A stretch of DNA of 64,000 nt from Thunnus maccoyii (taxonomy: Eukaryota; Chordata; Actinopteri; Scombriformes; Scombridae). The notes beneath the pieces were generated by a model. It did not search any database, had not been told where the DNA came from, and worked only from the letters and a program-made list of their open reading frames with translations. Positions 22,701 to 37,814 of this stretch are shown one piece after another. The stretch is taken from contig NC_056548.1 in the NCBI RefSeq assembly GCF_910596095.1, positions 12,859,151 through 12,923,150 of the forward strand. The letters are read 5' to 3'. The translations under genes and the position numbers were made by a program. The stretch's first letter is position 1; every line of letters starts with the position of its first letter.

Positions 22701-25700
22701 GAGATTACTGTGAGCAGCAGGCATGGGAATAAAATACAATATTTATATAAGATTTGTGTATATTTCTTGCTTTCCCCTTCTAGTGTCAAACTGTACATCA
22801 TTCTGCACAGTGAAGGCAAAACATCCAAGTGAAGTAACAAGAAGAAATCAAATTTTTGAGTGGAAGGGGGCTTTAAATTGGGAGACAATATTGCAATTAA
22901 ACAAATTCAATGCATAAATTTAAGTTTTAGCTATTGCAACAGACTGGTTATCACAGACCATTAGAAGGAACAGACACTACAGAAGAAGAAGAACTGTAAA
23001 CACAACACTGGAAATGTCCAAGATGCCCTGTGTAATCATCTCACACTCCCCTATAAATCCTTAAAGACTGCCTACAAAACATCATCTCAGATAATTTGTT
23101 CTCATAACTCAATCTGTCTTCACATTTTTCATATCCTGTCTGTAACAGATTCAGGGCCTTCAGCCAACTGTTAGAACTGTCTGCCCATTTTTATTTGCCA
23201 AACAATTCATCAGAATTATTTTCATAAGATACAGTATTGCTGTCGCTGTCTTGGTAAACAACACATATGTTAATCCAGTTTCCTCTCATTCTCTTTCCTA
23301 GTGGCGGTCCAGACCAACTTGGTCCCTCCCAAAAAGGCCCAGTCTGGCATGGTGAAGTCAAGTCTAGTCCAGGCCAGTGTGGCAACCATGCAGAACCCCA
23401 TGGGTTGTGACCCGAAGGCCAACGGTCACTGTCCGCTGCCACGCCTGTCCATCTCATCCCGCTCTGCCAGCGTGGTGGCCAGCATGGACGCCAGCTACGA
23501 CGGCTCTGCTGCAGCGCTCCACTCTGTGATGAAGTGGAAGACGGTGCTGGCGGTGTTCGTAGTGGTTGTTCTCTACCTCGTTTGTGGAGGTCTGGCATTT
23601 CAGGCCATGGAGCAGCCGTTCGAGAGCAACCAGAAGACCAGCATCACTCTGGAGAAGGCTTCCTTCTTGGAGAGACACCCCTGTGTTACTCCTGATGAGC
23701 TGGAGGCACTCATCAAGGTGAGTCCTTTGAACTTGAGTTTTAGATTTTAGATTTAGATTCATGTTTAATACTCCGTTCCTTGTTTTCTCCCTTGAGCTCA
23801 GATAGCCACAGAAATATTGTATAGTGTATTGTGTTTGTTTACACATGTTGAATCAATTCATCACCAACATATTAGTTTATATGTAGGATAAGAAGATAAG
23901 AAAAATGAAATGAAATGAAAATCCACTTTGATTGGTAGATAAAAAGAAGACAGTCAGTGGACTGACCTTTATAGCAGCGGTTTTATAGATGGCGATTGCT
24001 ATCAGGGGTAATTAGAGGTCTCAAGGTAATTAATTCTGGTTTCATTAGCTAGTCACATGTTCTTGAAAAGCATGGATGTTGCATCCTTTCATGGCCAGAT
24101 TGTCCTTCAGCAAATGAGGCCTTTAATCCCAGTTTCCATCAACGGAAAAAAAAAAGAAAACTGCTGCAGTATTTTACAGAATAAATTCTTGCTTGCATGC
24201 ATATACAGTAAAACTAGTTATGTAACATCATATATAATTTTGATTTTAATGGCTAAATAACAATCAATTTGAATGCTTTGTTAAAAAAAAGGCTTTTTAG
24301 TTGACTCATTTGGAAAAGTTTAGATTTCACGGTATTTGTAATTATGACAAACTAGTTTCAACTTAAAGGTCCACTTACTTGCTTTTTAAAGGTCCAGTGT
24401 GTAGTCTTTAGTAACATCTAAAAGAACAGACTTGGTAAAAAAATTTAATAGATTATTTATAAGTATATATTAATTAGTGTCTAATCAGCTGAAAATAATA
24501 ATTGTTGTGTTTTCGTTACCTTAGAAATAAGCCCTTTATATCTACATGGGAGCGGGTCCCCCTCCACAGTGGCCGCCATGTTGCATCGCCATGTTTCTAC
24601 AGTAGCGCAGAACGGACAAACCTAACACTGGCTCCAGTGAGGGCCTTACGTGTTTTAGATTCAGTGGGCGACTACCGGAAATGCACTGGTTTTAAAACGA
24701 AGAAGAGGAACGGACAAAACATTTTGTATTGTGAGAAGTTTTTGAAACCAAAATCTGATAAACGGAGGATCATAGTTATTTAGAACACGAAGAAGCTAAA
24801 CGAAATCGGGACAAGCAACGGCATAAAACGAGGATAAACCCAGATGGAAATCTGTGATGAGAGAAATGTTTGCAGACTGACGCAGAAGTTTCCTGTTTAC
24901 TGCTGGACAGGTAAGAGTGTAATGTATATTTATTTTGCCCCGCTGGTAATGGTTCAAAACCTAGATGATGTACAATGTTTATTAGCAGCACATTAGTTTC
25001 CCTGAAAAGAAACGCCACCACGTAATGTTAAATTTTAGCGCACTTTAGCCTCAGTTTGTGCCTCTCATGGAGCTGGTGGTCTGATAAGAGACAACAGGGA
25101 GGCAAAGTCGTGCTAATAACCCAACGATTTATTCATTTTCTGTGGCAGTAAGACAACACATTGATTGATAACTAAGATATTTAGCGCTGGTGATGTGCTA
25201 AAGACAGTAAGTCAGAGTAATGAGTTAGTGTGAAAGATTAACTGAGGAGAAGTCTGCTCATCACCGAGTTAATGCTGCCTGTGAATATATATTTATATTT
25301 TTCACAGTGCTCCATGATTTCATTGTTTGCTCCTAATTTGTCATTTAGGAGCACATGTACACATTGGGGGGCAAAGTTAGCTTATAGTCCAACACAAGTA
25401 ACGTTTTCCCTGTTTCAATGTTGAAAAACATGTAATTGCTACCAGAGTTTTAATTTTACATTTATCAGTCAGAAGTGAAATTTTTCTGTTATTTATTTTG
25501 GTATGTTTATCCAGGCCAGCCAAGGCGCCCAGCATCTTAGGACATAACATAATGTATTACAAGGGTTTGTGACTGTGTCATGTAGCACTTATTTTCTTGA
25601 TGTTGCTGTTGTTTCTCCAGCTATGAGAGAGGTCCTGTAGCATCGATGCATGGTATTGCCTTTATCTTCATCCTAAAGTGACTGTGTAATAGGTCAGGGG

Positions 25701-25888
25701 TATTTCACCATGTGCCATTGATGGCTGGGAGTACGTTGGTTTTCATTACAACCAAAGACAACAAAAGTTGATTTCACTGAATAGTTACTTGTCTCTGACT
25801 GAAAGTGTATTAAATAATCTGATCTAGTCTGTTGTTGAGATGAAAATCTGCATGGAATAAGGTTGAACAGTTTCTAGTGAGCACATTT

Positions 25889-25935
<47 letters not shown>

Positions 25936-28900
25936 GATTTATAATAGTAAGTTAATTCATTTGTGCTGTTTTATTTTTCTCAGGCACTATGGGTTGGCAT
26001 TAGTCACCATGTCTGTGACATTCACACCCGCCATAACAGAAGTATTGCAGGCCAAGTCAGGAGAGGTCTAGGTAAGTGATACACATTTGTTTGCCTATGT
26101 AGCATATTAACTTACCCTGTAAGTCTTACTCTTGATTAAATAGCACTATTTTCACATGTACAACTGTATAAAATGTATGAAATAGTAAATTATCTCTGTG
26201 TGTAATGGTACTGTCTTCCACAGAAGCAGTTTTCCATGCAGCTGCTGCTCTACAGACAACTCCTGGAGCAGATGAGGAACAGCAGTGCCAGTGAATCATG
26301 GGTGTTGTTCCTGCCATGAGAGCATCTTCATCCAGAGCAGTAAATTGAATACCTTTGGTGTGGTTTTGGTCTGACCCTTGTCAGCTATTATATGTGCAGC
26401 AATTTGACTGCTGGAAGGTGATCGGATAAGTTTAATCACACTGCTTTTAGTGTTCAAACAGACTAATGATTTGAGAGATTGTTCTGTCTTTATCAGAATC
26501 AACTCTGAAGAACACAGAATAAGCTGTCAATATGTTTGTGTTTGAACAGTAAAAGCTGCATGTTTATGTTATCCTTATATTGTCCAGATTGAAAGGGATG
26601 TCCAAAAATGTTTCTGTTAAATAAAAGATGTTTTTATTACAAATGTCATTATTCTTAGTGTTGTTTTTATATTTTTATTTTGTGGTTCAAACTAGTGAAT
26701 TACAGTTAACATAACCTGAAGTGGCAATGTAAATTAATCCATAACATGTACTACATTGCCCTGTTCTGAGGATCAGTGGTATTCCAACTTCACTACTGTT
26801 TTATGTTGCTTTCCAAATATAAATAATGACAATATAAATTAATGGTGGAAGTGGTAATGACAATATACTGACTGCAGGGAAATACTGTCATTGTATAAGT
26901 ATATATTAATATGTTTATCATTGCAATTATCACAGCACATCTGATGAATATCTATTATTTGGTAAACTTGCACATTTAAGTTGAACAAATGTGAATATAT
27001 ATAAACAAAAAGTTTAATAATTATCCAGAAAGTATATAAATATAGAAAATGTATAGAACAAGTATAAAATAAATAAAATATCAGAAATGTAACAAATAAA
27101 TATGAGATGATTTGATGCCTTGATGATGAACAGGCAGGTGTGTGAGTACCTGAGATACTGTGTGGACGTTCCAGAGGACCTGGAAAGAAACTCAGAGGCC
27201 AGGTGTGAAACCAGTGTGATGTCTTTGGAAGACCAGGGAACTTGTCCCTGATCCTCCAAACACAGCAACTGGGGATGACAAGTCGGTTTCCCTGGCCTAA
27301 AGAGCCATGCTGTCAATAGATGAAATGTCTATAGGCAGCATAACGGTACTCCCGGTTGTCATCCCCAGGCTTCCTGGTTTGGCCAAATACCAAAATGTCC
27401 TCCCAGTACCGCCTGTGAATGCATAAAAAGCATTTTCAAGACAGAACTGGGAGAAGTGCGGTATTATTATTACACAATCTGAAGGGTACTGGCCATAGCA
27501 TTTCCTCTCCCGGTCCGTAGGCATGTCTGTACAGTTACTACAAGTATACCATGGTACCCCTGGCACTCCAGCAAATGGTGGGACACCATGCCTGCACTGA
27601 TGCATCATGAAGGCATCAAAAATGAACCCTGGCTGCCTCTGAAGCAGTTCACTGGTGAGCTTCCTGTGCTCCTCCAAGGTCATCTTTTCAAGAAGTTTCT
27701 GAAAAAATAAAACACAGGAAAAACACAGATAAGGCTTTATAGGTTACAAGTTTCATGATATGTTGGAAATATGGTAATGGTATTTCAGAATATGGATTGT
27801 AGGCTGTCCACTGTTCCCAAACATGTCTACAACAATAACATAATTTTAAAAAAAAGTCAAAATATTGCTGCTCGATACTGTTCCTATATAGTATTTATAT
27901 AATCATTCAGTAGTGTTGCTGATGTTTTCAGTAGCCTCTTTTATACAGTGAACCGGCATTATAGCCGTAAAGAGGATCCAAGGGGAGGACATTTCTCTTC
28001 GTTTGATAACGTTAAAAGTAAAGTTAGACTTTTCTGTCGGCTTCCCAACTCATTTTAAAAAGACGAGAGAAAGAGAGAGAGAGAGCAGCTGTGGTCGAGT
28101 GAGCTAGAGGGTGAATGAAGAGAGGGAGCGCTAGTAACGTTAGTGGGGAAGCTGGTGAACCAGATCGATAAATGTTATTTTCTGATTGTTTCACAGCAGT
28201 TAGCTTCTAAAGCACAAACACACTCACACACCTCTTCAACCCTACAGCTGTGCGCTGCGCCGCCTGATTTGGTCTGAATACGGGCTAAACAGAACAGCGA
28301 GGCGGATTACAGGCGCAGTATTCCCGCCTTGAACGGGCTGTGTAAAAGGGGATACTGACTCACATTGCACTGATAACACATCAAACTATACAGACTACAG
28401 TAATGTAAAGCACAGAGCTGCTATGTAAATACCACTTTGTGTTGTATTGGCATTTTTAAGAGACTATTTTGTCACTTGTACTGCTCCTAAGGTAAAGGAT
28501 GAACTCTCATGCTCACACAATTTGCATTGGTTATTTGTTGACAACTTCTCATACATTTGTATTTATGACTTCAGGCATCATAATTACAGTAATTGTTCTT
28601 AATGCTTAAGTTGGAGCAGGTTTTTTATTGTTGCTGCAGAGTCAGACACTCAAGCAGCATCTTTTTAGACAGTGTGGTTCAGTTTATTACAGAGGAGTGT
28701 CTGTACCGGTTGCTTTAATTTTTATCAAACAACAAATTCTAGTCTCTGTTGCAAATTTTACAACCGATTGTCAGCCTCCAGGACTATGGATTGTTATTAC
28801 TGTGCTACTCTATTTAGCTGCACTTATGTGTATGCCAGTGGGTGGGTTGGATTCGTCATCCAAGAACACTCTGTGCTCGTACTAAATCCAGTTGGGATTT

Positions 28901-31900
28901 TACAAGTTTTAAGGGTTACATTTAACTCAGTCACAAGTTCTTCTTCGAAAGAGTGTTATCACAGCATAATAATGTTAATTCATAGGCATTTTAATAGCAA
29001 TTTCATTATGTTTCTTCCTGCGGGGTTGATGAGTCAAAAATGGACTATAGCAACCATCAGAAGCTACACTCCCAGACTCTCTGCCCCCTGGTTGGTTGAT
29101 AGTTGACGGGTAAATGTCATGATTAGACTCAGAGCAGGTCCATCCTCTAGCAGGAAGCACAGTAATATCTTCTTAAGTTACTGACAATATAAGGTTTATT
29201 TAAAAAATAGATTGATTGAATAACTAAGTTGAATGCCTAATACTGTCAACAGTGAATGTATTGGAAGTACAGTATGAAATTCCAGAGTGAGGCTTTACAC
29301 CCACACATTCTGAATAAGGAAACTAGCTTAAGGCCATAACAGCATTGCTGTTTTAGCTGTAAGAAATGTTTGAAGTCAAGTCTTCTCATAGCCAAATATC
29401 AATTTTCTGATATGAAAGTGTGATGTATTTTCCATTTTAGCTAAATTAAGTAATTCTTCTGGTTTTTAAAGATCCAGGAAAATTTTTATGAACAGAGTGA
29501 CCCTCTAGTACTAACCAATGATCTACATGAGACTCCATCAACGTCTTTCTGGCCATTAAAAGACAGATGGAAACTGTAAAAATAAATCACATCTTAAATA
29601 TGAACTTGGGCACAAGGGTTGCTAAAAAACATGACTGACAACCCTTAAACCATGACATGGAGGTTGATTGAAGTGGACCTAAAGCATGCTATCTCTTCAA
29701 TTTTCCACATTTTACCAACATAGCATGTCTTAAACAGGATATGCTGTATGTATTGGACCAGATAACAAGCAGAACAGAAAAAAAAATCAGTCCCATCATG
29801 ATTAAACTGCACATTTTACAATATCATTTTACAGTGTCAGCCACTTTATCACACAGAGTATGGCGATGCTTCACGCTGCTCTGTGATATCAAAGCCAGAA
29901 TTATGGGTCAAGATTTAAGGTCACTACATCAAGCTGGCATGTACAACTGGAAGCAGGATTGGAAAATGATTTGAGATGTGTCAGTGTGCAGTTGGCTGAG
30001 TGGAAAGTTTGATTTGTGAGGGGGTGTGATGATAGGAAATAGTTGGACTAAGCTCTGTCAAATACTCCTATAGACTGATTATACAGAAGATGTTCAGAAA
30101 GGGATTGTAATACCAAAGGACCATGTGGCAAAAGTCAAGTATATTTTTCAGGAGTACATAATAAATAGTATTTCACAGAAAGCATATGAAAATGCAGTAA
30201 CTGATGTCAAAGAATAGTTTATATTTGAGGCAAAATCATAGCATCTGATCTAATCGTTAAGATAGCAAAGTGAACCTTTTTAAAAAAAATTGCTTTCCAT
30301 GTTTTTCTCATTTAGTCAGAGAGAAGTAGAGACAAGATTCGTGTTAGTGCCACTATGGACCACCTCTGATTCTGTTAAATGTTAAATAACCCCAAAGAGA
30401 GAGAGAACCAACCTCATGGTATTTGGTATGTTCCACTTTCCGCTAGAATGGCTTCATTTGATGTTAGCATCTTCAACACTGCTCCAGTGAATACTGGACT
30501 GTCTATCTGCCTCTCTCTCCTCTACTCCACGCCCCCCTCTGTTCCTTTATTCTTTCTCAGAGAAGCATCCTTTCTTCTCCTTCTACTTCCCTTGCAGTGT
30601 TCAACCTTTGAGCCACAAAAGCTCTATCATGAGTTTATAAAAATCAATGAGAGTATTTCCTAAGGAGAAGTGTGAAAATAAAAACCTTTGGGATGGTGTG
30701 CTTGGGGTCCGGAGGGAATCAATTATTCATTGCACAGGCCAGCAATCACAGACCCACCGCTCGAAGCAGCAGTGGCTGAATCATAGAAAAGACTGTCTCC
30801 TGGACAAATGATCAGACTGGGACACAGGAGAGAAATATGACAGTATGTCTCACCAGGAACTGATTTGCTTGTATGAAATTTGCTTGAACTCATTTCACAA
30901 TGTTACATCTAACAAATTGAATGTATTAAAGGAACAGTTTGAAAGATGAAATGAGAAGATCAGTACCACTCTCACTGTTTGTAGCCTACATTAAATATGA
31001 AGCTACAGCCAACAGTGGGTTAGCTTGGCTTAGCATAAAGACTGGAAACAGGGGGAAACAACCAGCCAAAGGTCCAAAGGTAATAATAATAATAATAATC
31101 TGCCTACCAGGACCTCTAATGCTCAATAATTAAGATGTAATACCGTATCTCACTTGTTTAATCTATACAAAAACAGACATGCAAAAACAATAAGTTGTGG
31201 TTTTACAGGAGGTTATGTGCTTTTTCTTGGTTGGGAGCAGTGATTTAACCCTGTATAAAACCACAGCTTGTGTAATAACATTTTTGTTTCTGTTCTAACT
31301 AAACAAACAAGATATAAAATGTTAATTAGTGAGCTTTAGATGAGTTGAGGGTGGATTTTGTTACTTTGGACAAAGTCAGGCTAGCTGTTTCCCCGTTTCC
31401 AGTGAAGTTAAGCTAACGACTGCCGGCTGTAGCGTCATATGTTCAGCTTAGTCTCGGCAAGAACAAGCAAATTAATGTTGAACTATTTCTTTAAAACAGA
31501 AGGAATAATATTCATTTTTCAGGCGTTTGACTGAGTTATGGTGGTACTTCAACCCTAAGCATGGCAAAAACCACAAATACCAAGCCAGTTTGAAGCTCAC
31601 ACTGGCAAATAACACAATTTTTTTGTGCTGTCTTAAGAAATGGCCTTCAGGACACGCTGCTTCACAAGTACTCCATCAAAAAGTCTGTCTGGTCTTCTAA
31701 CAGGTTCTGTTATCGGCCTGTCCGTGCTGTGTCAAGGCTGTCAATCAGCCCAAGATCCTCTGTGGCGACACAGCAGTGATGACTCACTGTTGACAAACTG
31801 TTTTGCGGAGGAGTTGACAGAAAAATGGCAACCTTAGCAAGTGCGTGTACAGTCTGCGCACGCCTGAGATGGAAAGAGACTGTGAATTTTAATAGACTAT

Positions 31901-34900
31901 GAAAAGTGTGCACTTGTAAAGGTTTGCTCCACAGCATGTGTTGACTTAATGTGTGTGAGTGTGAGTCCACACACGTCTGTTGACCTCCTCGTGTTTTCTT
32001 CAGTATTTGTGCAGTCCACCTACCCGCTGTGCGCCCACAAAGATAGCAGACCTAATTGCCTTTCCCAGTGCCGTAGGGATGACTCACGCTTTGGCACGTT
32101 GTGAAGCCGTGCTGTTATTGATACCAGTCAAGCCTCATTTATTGATGAGTCACTTACCTACAAATAAACATTTATAAACACTAAGCTACCTGCAGTAGCA
32201 CTACATTAGGACATGCAACCGATGGTGTCTATATATATATGTACTATTAAATGTTGATCTCTTTATTAAAATGCTGCAATAACATGTTCCAGACAAGACT
32301 CAGTTCCTCAGGTGTCTACGTAATGTGCACAAACTATTAAAATCTAATGAAAGAAAAAAAATGTACTTAAATTTTTTATACACCCTTGTGTCTTCAAATT
32401 TCTCATCTATGTGTTGGCCTTATGGAATCATTCAGTCATTTTTTCATATTTTTTCATATTTGTTCCAAATTAATACAATAGAATATTTTTTAAATTCTTT
32501 TAGTGGCATCTCTTGTCACTGTATAACATCAACTTATTCTGTGACTTGCTCCTGCTCAGTGCTCACTTCATAAAGGGTGCTGATAAATTCAAACCAGCCT
32601 TATCGGTGAAGGACCCAAGTGCTTGGCAGTGATTTGTGCAGCTTTAATCCCTCAAAGGTGGTCAGGGTAAAGCTATAGATATTAGTTACGGTGAAAGTGC
32701 TGCAGAGGAGAGTGCTTGGCTACATACCATGGCTCACAGCGAAGGTGGGTGAAGGAGAGTGTGAGTGAGGCACCATGCTGGCTGGATCACTGCGGTCACC
32801 TGCTGTGGGGTAGAGAGACACACTGAGGGGATAAAGATCTGCAGTCAGTTTATTTACTCTCTAATGATCCCACAGTGTAGAATATGAAACCACACATTAG
32901 CTAACAGCCCATCACAATCACTTGTGCATCTTCAAGAATGTCTGTGCTCTGAGTCTTTTATGCAGTCAAAATGGAATAGAGCATGTGTGAAAAAAAACAG
33001 TGTCGTCCCTAATTACCATGCTGCAACACATATCAAAGCCACCATCCGCATGCCTCCAAAGTACATGTGGACAAGGAGGATTTTCCACATAAAAAAGCGT
33101 GAACTTGGCTGTGAAAAAGGCGGGAGACAAAAATAGACCTCCTCATTAAGTATTCAGATACACTGTGAGGCTATTTATAGCTCTCCCTGACTCCAGAATT
33201 AGGCTATTTGGGGTTTATTATATAATTACCGGTTTGATATTGCCCCTATAAAGTAGTTGTGTCTGCCAAAACCTATGTAATAGCATTGTTGTAATTGGCT
33301 AATTTTAGAATACAAAAATTAGTCTCATTAGGGGGGGGTTGCACTGATGGAGCTGAGGTACTCACATGCGAGATTATGAGTAGGCATGTGCAGTGATGTG
33401 TGGCGGTGCATAGAGGAGGTCCTTCACTCTGTCTGCTTTGAAATGTGTGTCACGAGAGTTGATACATATTTTATAATATGGACAAGCACCTCACTAACAG
33501 CTTGCTTGGATAGACTGGGGGTTGCTCTGAATGAATATGCTGTGCCAGAAATGTTGGTAAATGTACTGAAGCTATTTCTTAACAAAGGTACAAATCTGAT
33601 GTCGGGAGAAAAAGATTTTTATTTGAGCCCAGAGGCAAAATTCAAACTACACATTTCCACAGTGATAAGAGAATACATGGTTCTCATAACATGCCCCTAA
33701 ACCCAGAATTTTAGAAGGAAAGCCAGATAGTAAATTAACTTTTCATGGCTACATAATGGAGCACAGAGGGAGATCAATGACAATAATGATGCAGTAAATG
33801 CAGAACACTGTGGCTTCTTAATGTTTTCCAGACACTATAGATAACCTGGGGATAAAGAAAGGCTGAGGAACTAAAGAAAAAGGCTGACACTGACAAAAAG
33901 AGAGATAAAGGTCTTTGTGCTGTGTGTGAAAGTCTATGCAGATTTAGTCAGCATGAACTGTAAAAATATGCAAATTAGGTAAGAATGCTGAGTGCAGAAA
34001 CAGCTTCACGTGAAGAGGCAGACACAGAATTATTTAAACAGATCATGTTCTAGATGTTAATGTAAATTATATCTACAGGATATGTTGACATTGTAATGCT
34101 TGATTTTTTTTATGTGCATGATAAATCGGTGACCACCCTAATACTGCAGAACACTTTTAGTCAAGCAACACTCAACATGAGTTGTTCTACATCCAGTTTT
34201 TTTTCATACAGGAGAAAATTACCCCACAAGAGCCCACAAGAAAAATCGGAGAGCTTGTGAGATTATTAACAGGAAAAGAAAGCAGAAAAAGTTATGCTAC
34301 ACAAAGTTATGCTTGCCTTTCTTACTTTCCTCTAATATTTGCTTTTTTTCTCATGATTTACTGGATCATTTTACATCTTTTTTTCACAAGCCAAAAAACA
34401 TTGCTAACACTGCCCTTATGCAAAATGTTAAAATAATAAAATGATAAAATGTTTAATTAAGTGTTTATTTTATTAGTTTTTAATTACACTGTGCTTGAAA
34501 TCATTAATTTAATGAAAGATAACAGTATTTTGTAAAACGATAACACATTATGATGATACAATTTCACTGAACTATACAATAATATTGAATTGATTGTAAT
34601 TCCCATCCACTTGGCTCTAATTCCTGTGTTCATACAGCTTTATGATATGTGTGGGTAATTCAGTTCTCCATCTAATTTATATCCCCCTCCCCCCTTTCAG
34701 GACCTTCCCAACACTCTTTCTTCTCCTTTCTCATTCTCTTTTATCAGGTAGTGACCTTCCTGGATGATGTTGAATTAGTCACACTCAATATATCCTCAGT
34801 TACCTCATGAGTGTTACACAATCAGTAGCATGGGTGACCCACGCAAGCAAAAACAAACACACATAATAGACACCTGTATAGAAACGTGCACATTAACAGT

Positions 34901-37778
34901 AGCAGGAGGTGGGTTAATGTGCTCACTCTCTTCATGCCATGTGTAGTGAAATCAAAGCAGACACGTGTGTTTGTTGTGTTGCGATCAGCCGACCTGGCAT
35001 GCAATAGTAACCCTGAGTGTTTGTGAGAAATTAACAGACTAAATGTAAGTCAGGTGCTTCTACATGTTTTTGTGTGCCTGTTTTCTTTCTGTCCAATAAT
35101 GTTTGTCCATTATTTCACATTTACACGCTTTGCCTTTTATGTTGCTTCAAGCTGGATATCTCAGATTCAAGCACTTACAAGCACCTGCTCCACGAGGAAA
35201 TAAATTATCATAATTATGATTAATACATTTTCCTCTTTCCAGCATGCCATAGATGCTGTGAGTGCAGGGGTGAGTCCCATTGGAGACACATCCTACAACT
35301 CCAGTTACTGGGACTGGGGCAGTGCCTTCTTCTTTGCTGGAACGGTCATCACAACTATTGGTAATTAATCATCTTTTATCCTCTTATGCCTGTTAAATCT
35401 ACAGCTGCCATTCATTGACTTCTATGTGCTGTATCAGATTTCACTTGGGGATTTTTTTTGGTTTCAGAATAAATGTTGACAACATCCAGATATCAAATCT
35501 ATGATTTCTCTTAGCTGTGGATTTAATGTGTTGAGAGGGAAATAAATATCACATTGTCACTATTGCAGAATTTTGTAAATTTAAGGATATTATAGCCTAG
35601 CTTTGGTGATGAGCAGTATGGTCGACTGAACAACATTATCAGCATCTAAATACAAGATTAATAGGCACTTATTAATTTTCTAAGAAGCATTGTAAATGGG
35701 ATTTGTTCTTTCGGTTGGGAAAGTGTATTTTCACATTACAAATCTGTGTAAATCCTCCTCCCTTCTTGCTGCCCTTAGGTGAATTTTACAAATCCTTTTG
35801 CCTGCATGAGGTGGCACTAATGATGCAAAGCCCAAGCACTGTGGGATTTAACAACCTGTGAAGAGCAACATCATAAGCAAACACTGCTGACATAGATGAT
35901 GTGGTTTCACATAGTCTCTTCTTTCCCCTTTTCCCTTTGTCTTGCTTTCAAAAGACAAACATGTTATGACAATTTATGATCAAATTGTCTGCCTTGGGAG
36001 AGTGGAAGTTTTGATCAAGTGAGACTGTTTGCATAGGATATTATTTAGTAAAAGGTATTTTTCCTTATGTCCTTTTGTTGTATTTAGGAGCTGTCATTTT
36101 AACATACAAGTTGATCCATTAAAATTTGTATACCTTCTCTATTAGCTATGTGTTTCTTCATTTAAATGGCACGAAAAACACAGTGTCCCTGACCTGCTGT
36201 TATGGTGTGTAGTCCAAAAATTTTATTAACTATGTCATTTACTAATATGCTGCTGAGCATCCTTTCAGTGGCTTCTTTTATTTCCCTGGTCAGATAGGGA
36301 ATTATTTTTTTACCTCTAACTGAGACATCCAGCTTCAAATAACTTAACAGCTATAAACAGATGAAAACTGTAATTTCTAGACAGACACACACACACAAAC
36401 ACACAAAATGTAAGGAAAATGTTAAAGATAAAACTATTTTTGATGTTAAAATCAGAAAAACAGAATGACAGTAAACACGTTACAGACAGAATTCATGTCA
36501 TGTCAATGTTCTTGTCACAACAGTTTGAAATTGGAGGACCTGAGTACAGTATATGCTTTGTCTCCTGTCTCACCGGATTCTTCATTGTATCTCTGTCACT
36601 GTAGGACCATAATTAATGTAATTTTGTCCAAGGGGGAACCTAATTAACATCTCTCTAGGAGCTTTATTTACCTAAGACTCCTGCTGCAGTAACTAAGAGG
36701 TATTACATAAGGGCTTCGATTGATTATGTTGCATAAGAAAGTCTTAATTGTCTTCTTCTGCGTCTCATCTTACTCTTAGTACCCCACCTCTCCAGCTAAA
36801 AGGAAACATTCCCACAACATTGGCTGCTGTTACCTACAAGCTCTAATAATGTTTTAAAGAAAATGTTTTAATGTAATGTTCAAAGAACATTTTAAGGATG
36901 TTTATCATTTCAAATAATGTTCCTATAAGGTTAAATGACATAAAATTTTTACTGTTCTTCTGAGGATGTTTGGAGGACATTGTTGAGGTAACACATTTTA
37001 GAATGGTCTTTTATAAAACATTCCCACAATGTAATATGATAACAAAAGAACATTCTCACTACAACATTCAGAAAATGTTTTGAAAATGTTAGGGCATAAT
37101 GTTCCAACCATGTTATCACTAAACATTTTAAGAAGGTTGTCACCAAACATTTTTAGGATATTTTTTAGAGAACATTAGGCTAGAACATTCTGAGAACCAA
37201 AAAAAAAACTTCCCGCTGAAAATATTTTAAGGAATGTTTGGGCATAATGTTCTAATAATGTTATCAATAAACATTTTAAGGATGTTTCTAGGGAACATTA
37301 TCCGAGAATTTTCCAGGAACCAAGAGAAAACTTTCCGCTGAAAACATTATTAGAACATTTCATGTAACATTCTCAGAATGTTTTTAGAACAAAAATTTAC
37401 TAACTTACCCTCATTTCTCTCCTCTCCTCGTCCTTGCGCTTTCCTTGTGTTGACAGGTTATGGAAACATTGCTCCGAGCACAGAGGGCGGGAAAATCTTT
37501 TGCATCCTTTATGCCATATTTGGCATCCCTCTTTTTGGTTTCTTGTTGGCGGGGATTGGGGACCAGCTGGGAACCATCTTTGTGAAAAGCATCTTGAGAG
37601 TTGAGAGGATATTTAGGGTGAGATGTCATTACAAATGTATTTTTATCTGTTTGTGTGCGTGTGTGTTGAAGCGTTTTGTTGGTTTTTTTTCACATTCCAG
37701 TTAACTGTAAATAAACTCCCAATGCTTCTTTTTTGGCCCTTTATCTGTGGGAATTTCAACCAAATCAGTAAATTATAG

Positions 37779-37814
<36 letters not shown>

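Larger units (their letters stand above)
24370..28400. mobile_element. Cluster of decayed transposon genes in kcnk10 intron 2
   Basis: The left end (24,384 on, TTTAAAGGTCCAGTGTGTAG) matches a terminal sequence I recognise from abundant teleost DNA-transposon repeats. Inside are a degenerate plus-strand frame around 24,780-24,910 ([17 protein letters not shown], two stops, then a degenerate LLLDR block), two plausible plus-strand 3' exons (25,984-26,071 and 26,224-26,294) with AATAAA at 26,620, and a convergent minus-strand P2X7-like domain (27,230-27,698). No matching inverted repeat was found on the right, so limits and family are uncertain. Confidence 0.55.

Noticed and set aside
23301-23750. 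kcnk10 exon 2 as an independent start (GTG)
   Set aside because: The GTG is formed across the exon 1-2 junction; the real start MKFPLEN is in exon 1.
28672-29106. 144-codon plus-strand frame in kcnk10 intron 2
   Set aside because: No recognisable motif, no good flanking splice sites and composition like the surrounding intron.
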